Notes under the pieces: model-generated | The model's database searches: none | What the model saw: the letters and a program-made list of their open reading frames with translations, nothing else | Told to the model about the DNA's origin: nothing | Assembly: GCA_951799405.1 (NCBI GenBank) | Contig: OX637345.1 | Span: 12,090,001 to 12,154,000, forward strand | Length of the DNA stretch: 64,000 nucleotides | Origin: Agapetus fuscipes | Taxonomy: Eukaryota; Arthropoda; Insecta; Trichoptera; Glossosomatidae | Direction: 5' to 3' | In this document: piece after piece, positions 62,701 to 64,000 of the stretch | Position numbering within the stretch: position 1 is the stretch's first letter | Layout of the letters: each line of letters opens with the position of its first letter | Made by a program: the position numbers and the translations under genes

Positions 62701-63921
62701 ACCCAGCGAAGAGCAATAGTATTTTTTTGTGCACCGTCGGGATTCAAACCCACAACCTTCCATTTACGAGTTAGAAGTGGGAACTACTAGACTACGGACC
62801 AGTCTAAGTTGCAAAGATGACATTTAAGCTCATATTTAATGCAGGCTCATGGAAATTCGCACTTACACATGCTGCACATTGCACCCTTCTACAGTTGTTG
62901 TCACATATCCTCTCCAGGCTCTTACTTCTCCTTCGCTTTATGTGTCTTCACGGGTGCCAGACATGATTTCTCATCCGCGCTTTCTTCAATTCCAAATTCC
63001 AAAGCACCTGTAAGGCTTACTCAGCCTTTTCAAGAAATTATAAACTCCTTCGCCGAAAACAGAGAAACCTCCACGTCAAATTAAGTGTTTGTAATTTGTC
63101 AAGAAGTTGCAATTATATGCAACTTGGTTGCGTTATCTCATGAGAATTTTTCAGATAAAAACTCTATATTTTCAAAGTGATTGAAATTCTTATCTCTCTT
63201 TCAGTGCAAATGAAGTCTTGACCTCCCATAGCATCTTCTTTCAACTTCTTATGTCCTTACCCAATGTCCTCTTTTAATAATTTATATATTTTTCATTTCA
63301 ATTTCAGGACCATCAGGTGATTACGGTTCACCCGTCAAACCTACAACCACCAAACAGCAAGATGTCTCTTCCAAATCCTTATCCGGCCTGGAGTCTCTCG
63401 TGGATCAGATACCTTCAATCGCTGACGGTGGACCTTCCCTCTCAACGGACGTACCTTCACATTCAGGTCCTGCGCCCGTGCCAGCGTTAGAAAACCCGTA
63501 TGCCACCCACGCCCCGTCAATCTACACCCCGTACCCGTACCAGCCCACCCCGTACGGCCCACCTTCTAATAACGGATACCCGTCACCTCTGACGGCGAGC
63601 GGATTTGTTGGTTATGCCAGCAGTCCGTACGGGCAGCTGATGCGACCGACGCCTGCATATTTACCCGACGCGCTATCCGCATACCATCCCGCACACCACT
63701 CAGGATACCCGGGATTGCCTTCCCAACAGTACGGACCCACGGGGGGCTACGGCCCGGCAACCCCGACCCCGAATTACTCGTATTACAACGGATACGGCCC
63801 GGGATCAATCCCGAACGCTGCGTCTAATATGCCGACGTATCTCAGCACGCACGTGTTAGATCACATACACAAAAATGCCGCGGCGGACGCGTCTTCAGTG
63901 AGTTTTGGAGGATTTTGCTAA
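41681..63921 (+). CDS. TDG: Thymine DNA glycosylase (TDG/Thd1), ten coding exons
   Basis: Join 41681-41727, 52529-53631, 54245-54488, 55041-55194, 56242-56373, 57645-57875, 58304-58497, 59470-61611, 62393-62508 and 63308-63921. The sum is 4,977 nt, which is 1,658 codons plus stop, with every junction in phase and GT..AG. The enzyme removes T or U mispaired with G, and in vertebrates oxidised 5-methylcytosines, to start nuclear base-excision repair. Core evidence: GINPG with the catalytic Asn at about residue 520, [28 protein letters not shown] and MPSSSAR. Unlike the human protein (about 410 aa), but like the long fly enzyme, it has large disordered flanks: residues 1-505 and 700-1658. Basic AT-hook-like motifs lie at 452-462, 724-733 and 766-775. 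Introns 1-9 hold many transposons. Confidence 0.93.
41783..41800 (+). other. Upstream ORF before alternative first exon
   Basis: ATG TCG GAC TCT GTG TAA reads MSDSV. It aligns with the uORF at 41,591 and belongs to the duplicated leader. Confidence 0.45.
41863..41915 (+). CDS. TDG: Candidate alternative first exon of TDG
   Basis: ATG reads [17 protein letters not shown] plus two bases, with donor GT|GTGAGT. Length 53 nt gives the same phase as exon 1, so splicing to exon 2 would continue V-EPPHPDV. The block aligns with exon 1 (GACAA.CT....AG.AAA.TGTGAGTA), and the leaders align too, so it appears to be a tandem duplicate. It may be used as an alternative promoter/exon or be a relic; expression data would decide. 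Confidence 0.5.
41916..43454 (+). other. TDG intron 1, first 1.5 kb
   Basis: No repeat family recognised here, unlike the rest of the intron. A location for intronic enhancers is possible but not shown by the sequence. Confidence 0.45.
43455..43715 (-). mobile_element. SINE-A copy with internal deletion
   Basis: Reverse copy from gctacacaaatagtgtaac to gctatcgattggac; the part between catttct and gactccctccg is deleted. Confidence 0.85.
43835..44160 (+). mobile_element. SINE-A copy, full length, diverged
   Basis: Head ctatgcccagttggtag with a degenerate box B, core (gagaaccagctccctag) and 3' end tgtgcagcttag. Confidence 0.82.
44161..44652. other. TDG intron 1, unassigned
   Basis: No repeat recognised; an ORF at 44,142-44,387 is not supported by any domain. 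Confidence 0.4.
44653..44711. repeat. Short Penelope-type flank, copy 1
   Basis: tcattttgtgaagaagccc ... ggccgaaacgtccag; a similar block lies at 45,558-45,605, on the other side of the LINE-T pair. Confidence 0.55.
44712..44938 (-). mobile_element. LINE-T 3' tail copy
   Basis: Reverse tail from atatatatcatttaagattc to aacctatcagtcaagg, head-to-head with the next element. Confidence 0.88.
44963..45193 (+). pseudogene. LINE-T ORF2 C-terminus (fragment)
   Basis: The frame reads [20 protein letters not shown], then a region ending [20 protein letters not shown], and stops at 45,191. The GRP.KVW.DQI motif is usual in the C-terminal region of non-LTR retrotransposons. RT and endonuclease are absent, so the clade cannot be determined. 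Confidence 0.8.
44963..45556 (+). mobile_element. LINE-T 3' end, best preserved copy
   Basis: Contains the C-terminal coding block, the 110-bp UTR, the full tail repeat and the terminus gcttagattagattagatt. This copy shows that the abundant ~250-bp repeat is the LINE's own 3' end. Confidence 0.9.
45558..46051. other. Penelope-type flank copy 2 and unassigned intron
   Basis: Begins with the second tcattttgtgaaaaagcg ... gggcgaaacgtccag block; the rest has no recognised content. Confidence 0.4.
46052..46503 (-). mobile_element. LINE-T 3' end with coding remnant
   Basis: Tail (46,052-46,280), UTR and coding end (46,380-46,503; ttcatccagagtcataacc) in reverse. Confidence 0.85.
46504..47084. other. 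TDG intron 1, unassigned
   Basis: Has a duplicated phrase from upstream (cactatagcttcgttcttg at 45,963 and 46,532), and the small SINE-A-like end ttacagctttgttgcgttgc near 46,650. Nothing else is recognised. Confidence 0.4.
47085..47382 (-). mobile_element. SINE-B copy (tRNA head, TTTCTT-type tail)
   Basis: From the tail (cctgtgcgggagactccct) through tgctgtaaggctgaatgg to the tRNA-like head (ggattcgaaccca; ctacggaccggt). No 5S unit is attached. Confidence 0.85.
47385..47585 (-). mobile_element. LINE-T 3' tail copy
   Basis: Reverse tail from caagttgctaagatatatt to gtgaaattggcgaagtg. Confidence 0.78.
47586..48004. other. TDG intron 1, unassigned
   Basis: A LINE C-terminal trace (agtatgtcaggatagg) at 47,596, otherwise not recognised. 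Confidence 0.4.
48005..48370. repeat. 117-bp repeat unit split by a MITE
   Basis: The unit known from 5,640-5,855 (catctcataagctac ... gagacatggtctctcatc) is interrupted after gtgagtga and resumes with gagtctatcatggctc. Confidence 0.8.
48038..48315. mobile_element. GGGGC-ended MITE, 278 bp, TGA target duplication
   Basis: Same family as 20,122-20,407. TGA at 48,035-48,037 is repeated at 48,316-48,318. The empty site is visible in the paralogous repeat near 5,790 (gtgagtgagtcc), which confirms a 3-bp duplication. Confidence 0.9.
48820..49080. repeat. Two-copy tandem duplication, ~139-bp period
   Basis: ttgaaactctgaatgatag ... gggctcttgag occurs at 48,823 and 48,962. The end of the second copy (cttgaggtgtgattgcacac) matches a SINE-B 3' end. 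Confidence 0.7.
49095..49405. mobile_element. piggyBac-type MITE, 311 bp, TTAA-flanked
   Basis: Ends cccgttcgcggac and, inverted, cccattcgcggac, with TTAA on both sides (49,091-49,094 and 49,406-49,409). Inside, the near-palindrome gacgaaacgg.tatagccgt recurs several times. There is no transposase. Confidence 0.88.
49490..49607 (+). mobile_element. LINE C-terminal remnant
   Basis: Reads atgcatgaagagagtgatg ... tgcagggacagaaag ... gggcacccttagcagaatgg, matching the other GHP-type coding ends. Confidence 0.6.
49944..51213 (-). mobile_element. mariner transposon, mori-like, complete ends
   Basis: About 28-bp nearly perfect inverted ends (ggtccttacatatgaaattg) flanked by TA (49,942 and 51,214). 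Total about 1.27 kb, the normal mariner size. Confidence 0.92.
50018..51028 (-). pseudogene. mariner transposase, inactivated
   Basis: The minus strand starts at 51,028 ([18 protein letters not shown]). Frameshifts and stops follow, for example just after residue 24. Conserved blocks survive: [15 protein letters not shown] with the first catalytic Asp, HENARPHTA with the second, and [13 protein letters not shown] with the third of the D,D34D triad. Expected length is about 340 residues. The reading frame is broken between at least 50,378-50,457 and 50,734-51,000, so it is not functional. Confidence 0.92.
51352..51607 (+). mobile_element. LINE-T 3' tail copy
   Basis: Tail from ccttaacttataggttgg to gatttagatttagattag, inside the CAGGCC element. 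Confidence 0.85.
51845..52110 (+). mobile_element. SINE-B copy (ATT-tail type)
   Basis: tRNA-like head (ggtctttagtctgatgg; box B tttgatttcc), body (cagccttgcagcaactggg) and end ttaaggtgtgattcacac. No 5S unit. Confidence 0.8.
52183..52440 (+). mobile_element. LINE-T 3' tail copy just upstream of exon 2
   Basis: Full tail, ending gcaacttagattagatttg, 88 bp before the TDG exon 2 acceptor. Confidence 0.88.
52529..53631 (+). CDS. TDG: TDG exon 2, residues 16-384
   Basis: Acceptor tttgtttccag at 52,518-52,528; donor TCAG|GTTGGT. The translation is low-complexity, rich in Glu, Asp, Ser and Ala at first, then Tyr, Pro, Gly and Met. It has two IKRE tetrapeptides (residues 300-303 and 362-365) that fit the SUMO-acceptor consensus psi-K-x-E. 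GC content is far above that of the flanks. No catalytic motif is present. Confidence 0.92.
53632..54244 (+). other. TDG intron 2
   Basis: Contains a decayed SINE-A head on the minus strand (53,930-54,050; ccaaaacgggaaatctttt) and a SINE-C trace at 54,060-54,130. Confidence 0.6.
54245..54488 (+). CDS. TDG: TDG exon 3, residues 384-465
   Basis: Acceptor tttgtgttgcag; donor GAGTG|GTAGGG, chosen because its phase joins exon 4 (Cys465-MEMKQE). Contains a poly-Gly run (400-408), a third IKRE site (410-413), an acidic stretch and the basic [11 protein letters not shown] cluster (452-462), a likely nuclear-localisation or DNA-binding segment. Confidence 0.9.
54540..54983 (+). mobile_element. LINE-T tail split by a small MITE-like insert
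   Basis: The head ccttgacttttaggttggta is cut after gaggct. It resumes at gaccacccatactg (54,779) and ends 57 bp before exon 4. Confidence 0.8.
54571..54778. mobile_element. Small MITE inside the LINE-T tail
   Basis: Imperfect inverted ends gcgcgtgcatagcgtagag and, in reverse, gggcgtgcattgcatacag. The exact edges and target duplication are ambiguous. Confidence 0.55.
55041..55194 (+). CDS. TDG: TDG exon 4, residues 465-516
   Basis: Acceptor tgtattccag; donor ATT|GTGAGT. Reads [20 protein letters not shown] and ends [14 protein letters not shown], the strand that leads into the active site. Includes an MKQE psi-K-x-E site (468-471). Confidence 0.93.
55270..55845 (-). mobile_element. SINE-A copy split by SINE-B
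   Basis: 3' end (aactaagctacacatatag, 55,271) and the rest (ccccgaaggggtcgcatgtg, 55,575 onward) of one SINE-A. SINE-B lies between, with TTATCC duplicated at both joints. Confidence 0.85.
55314..55568 (+). mobile_element. SINE-B, 5'-truncated, (ATT)n tail, nested in SINE-A
   Basis: Starts at box B (gggttcgaatcctgg) and ends aatattattattatta. The TTATCC duplication shows retrotransposition into SINE-A. Confidence 0.85.
56005..56205 (-). mobile_element. SINE-A copy, diverged, 37 bp before exon 5
   Basis: Reverse copy with gaaacgggatatcatttct and the tRNA-like head (gaacccgagctctcgg; gtgagctatctgccgg). Confidence 0.8.
56242..56373 (+). CDS. TDG: TDG exon 5, residues 517-560 (catalytic)
   Basis: Acceptor tttggttgcag; donor AAG|GTGCGT; exactly 44 codons. 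Holds [15 protein letters not shown] with the catalytic Asn at residue 520 (Asn140 in human TDG, which positions the attacking water), and [15 protein letters not shown]. Conservation is very high. Confidence 0.96.
56452..56629. mobile_element. AGAGCTCG-ended MITE, 178 bp (second copy)
   Basis: Same ends and length as 37,009-37,186; the flanks are tc and ta, so the TA target is imperfect here. Confidence 0.8.
56877..57106. mobile_element. CGCT-ended MITE, 230 bp (second copy)
   Basis: AGCT flanks at 56,873-56,876 and 57,107-57,110; a 20-bp internal segment is missing relative to 30,142-30,396. Confidence 0.82.
57148..57592 (+). mobile_element. SINE-B with 5S-rRNA-like head, 52 bp before exon 6
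   Basis: 5S-like unit (ccatgttgaaagcaccggtt, gatcaccgaagttaagcaac, acttggatgggtgaccgct), tRNA-like unit (gtagtccagtggcaacac), body and tail tctcccgcacaggatttct plus A run. Same architecture as 26,560-27,001. Confidence 0.92.
57645..57875 (+). CDS. TDG: TDG exon 6, residues 561-637
   Basis: Acceptor ttccccgcag; donor ACG|GTAAGG; 77 codons. Contains [18 protein letters not shown] and [18 protein letters not shown], conserved TDG core segments that form the glycosylase fold. Confidence 0.96.
58145..58250 (-). mobile_element. SINE-B 3' fragment
   Basis: ataatattaggctgattta ... gctgtttttgtgtgaatc ... gaaagcaccaattctcaa, about 55 bp upstream of exon 7. Confidence 0.7.
58304..58497 (+). CDS. TDG: TDG exon 7, residues 638-702
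   Basis: Acceptor atttccacag; donor CGCAG|GTTCAA. Reads [20 protein letters not shown], the loop that inserts an arginine (about Arg648) into DNA after base flipping, then the last helix of the core. Ends EDNEIR. Confidence 0.95.
58525..58790 (-). mobile_element. LINE C-terminal fragment with (ATG)n tail
   Basis: The minus strand reads [16 protein letters not shown] and [18 protein letters not shown], a LINE C-terminal motif; the tail is tgatgatgatgatgatag. Frame intact over about 79 codons; a different LINE family from LINE-T. Confidence 0.8.
58888..59135 (-). mobile_element. LINE-T 3' tail copy
   Basis: Reverse tail from aatcttaattgcaaggat to accaccctataagtcaagg. Confidence 0.85.
59136..59469 (+). 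other. TDG intron 7, 3' part
   Basis: AT-rich, no repeat recognised; ends at acceptor gaaataattccag. Confidence 0.5.
59470..61611 (+). CDS. TDG: TDG exon 8, residues 702-1416
   Basis: A single 2.1-kb exon. It opens with two AT-hook-like motifs [10 protein letters not shown] (724-733 and 766-775). A long disordered Ser/Pro/Gln/Asn/Tyr-rich region follows, with dozens of PYSQSP-type repeats (about residues 860-1060), then Asn/Ser-rich sequence. Donor ACAAG|GTTTGT is weak; reading through it would add FV and stop. No enzyme domain. Likely a DNA- or protein-interaction tail as in the long fly homologue; role inferred. Confidence 0.92.
61612..62392 (+). other. TDG intron 8
   Basis: AT-rich, with no recognised repeat, unusual for this gene. 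Confidence 0.5.
62393..62508 (+). CDS. TDG: TDG exon 9, residues 1416-1455
   Basis: Too short to stand out as an ORF. Acceptor tttaattccag; donor TTCAG|GTCTTT. Reads [20 protein letters not shown] and continues in phase into exon 10, keeping the Ser/Pro-rich composition. Confidence 0.85.
62520..62805 (-). mobile_element. SINE-B copy (ATT-tail type)
   Basis: From ataataataataatattagg to the tRNA-like head (ggattcaaaccca; ctacggaccagtc). Starts only 12 bp after exon 9's donor. Confidence 0.85.
62955..63140 (+). mobile_element. SINE-A copy, strongly diverged
   Basis: acatgatttctcatccgcg, ggcttactcagccttttca and gcaacttggttgcgtta keep the SINE-A order. Confidence 0.6.
63308..63921 (+). CDS. TDG: TDG exon 10, residues 1455-1658 and stop
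   Basis: Acceptor tttcaatttcag. Reads [12 protein letters not shown], a short helix-like [12 protein letters not shown], then Pro/Tyr/Gly-rich sequence ending SVSFGGFC and TAA at 63,919-63,921. Confidence 0.92.
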
Positions 63922-64000
63922 AACCAGCTGAAAAGCAACATCTGTGTTTTCCCAGTGTAAACTTTTTATTGTTTTATTTGTAACTGTTTGGTTTTTACGC
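63922..64000 (+). other. Start of TDG 3' UTR
   Basis: No polyadenylation signal before the window edge, so the transcript continues beyond it. Confidence 0.6.

Noticed and set aside
63400..63921. Independent 173-codon gene at the right end
   Set aside because: It is part of TDG exon 10; the frame continues upstream to the acceptor at 63,307.

Overview
The window is eukaryotic, AT-rich and mostly transposable elements. It looks like an insect genome, most likely Lepidoptera. Reasons: small GT..AG exons in a sea of short repeats, mariner and TTAA/TA/8-bp-target MITEs, and one large conserved gene, a thymine DNA glycosylase of the long insect type. I cannot name the species.

The only confidently identified host gene is TDG on the + strand. 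I reconstruct ten coding exons from 41,681 to 63,921. All splice phases agree and give a 1,658-residue protein: a disordered acidic N-terminus, basic AT-hook-like motifs, the UDG-fold catalytic core in exons 4-7, then a very long Ser/Pro/Gln/Tyr-rich C-terminal region (exons 8-10). The first exon codes only 15 codons plus 2 nt and is separated from exon 2 by a 10.8-kb intron packed with repeats. About 180 bp downstream of exon 1 lies a diverged tandem copy with its own ATG, a donor in the same phase and its own short upstream ORF, so the gene may have duplicated alternative first exons. A second, weaker host-gene candidate is one exon-like ORF on the - strand at 33,626-33,882, product unknown.

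Region 1-41,000 is repeat-built. The commonest repeat (about 35 copies, either strand) is a ~250-bp sequence with a (TTAGA)n-like tail. Copies that extend further upstream carry a LINE C-terminal coding end, so I call it LINE-T and read the repeat as 5'-truncated LINE 3' ends. SINE-A is a ~310-bp tRNA-headed SINE. SINE-B has a tRNA head, in two copies preceded by a 5S-rRNA-like head (dimeric 5S-tRNA SINE). Its 3' tail matches the end of a separate LINE at 21,715-22,410. SINE-C is a third tRNA-headed family. MITEs with readable ends include two hAT-type (8-bp duplications), one TTAA-flanked piggyBac-like, a Mutator-like one (9 bp), TA-flanked families, and families with 3-bp and 4-bp duplications. 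There is a decayed mori-type mariner at 49,944-51,213, a CR1/Jockey-superfamily reverse transcriptase ORF at 14,040-15,344, and two arrays of the same 113-bp minisatellite in opposite orientation (12.8 and 28.8 kb). Three long palindromes look like inverted Penelope-type terminal repeats; two of them (2.4 and 39.1 kb) carry hammerhead-like motifs and the third a degenerate core.

Region 41,000-64,000 is the TDG locus. Its introns carry the same repeat families, and several repeats end only 35-90 bp upstream of splice acceptors. The 3' UTR runs off the window end.
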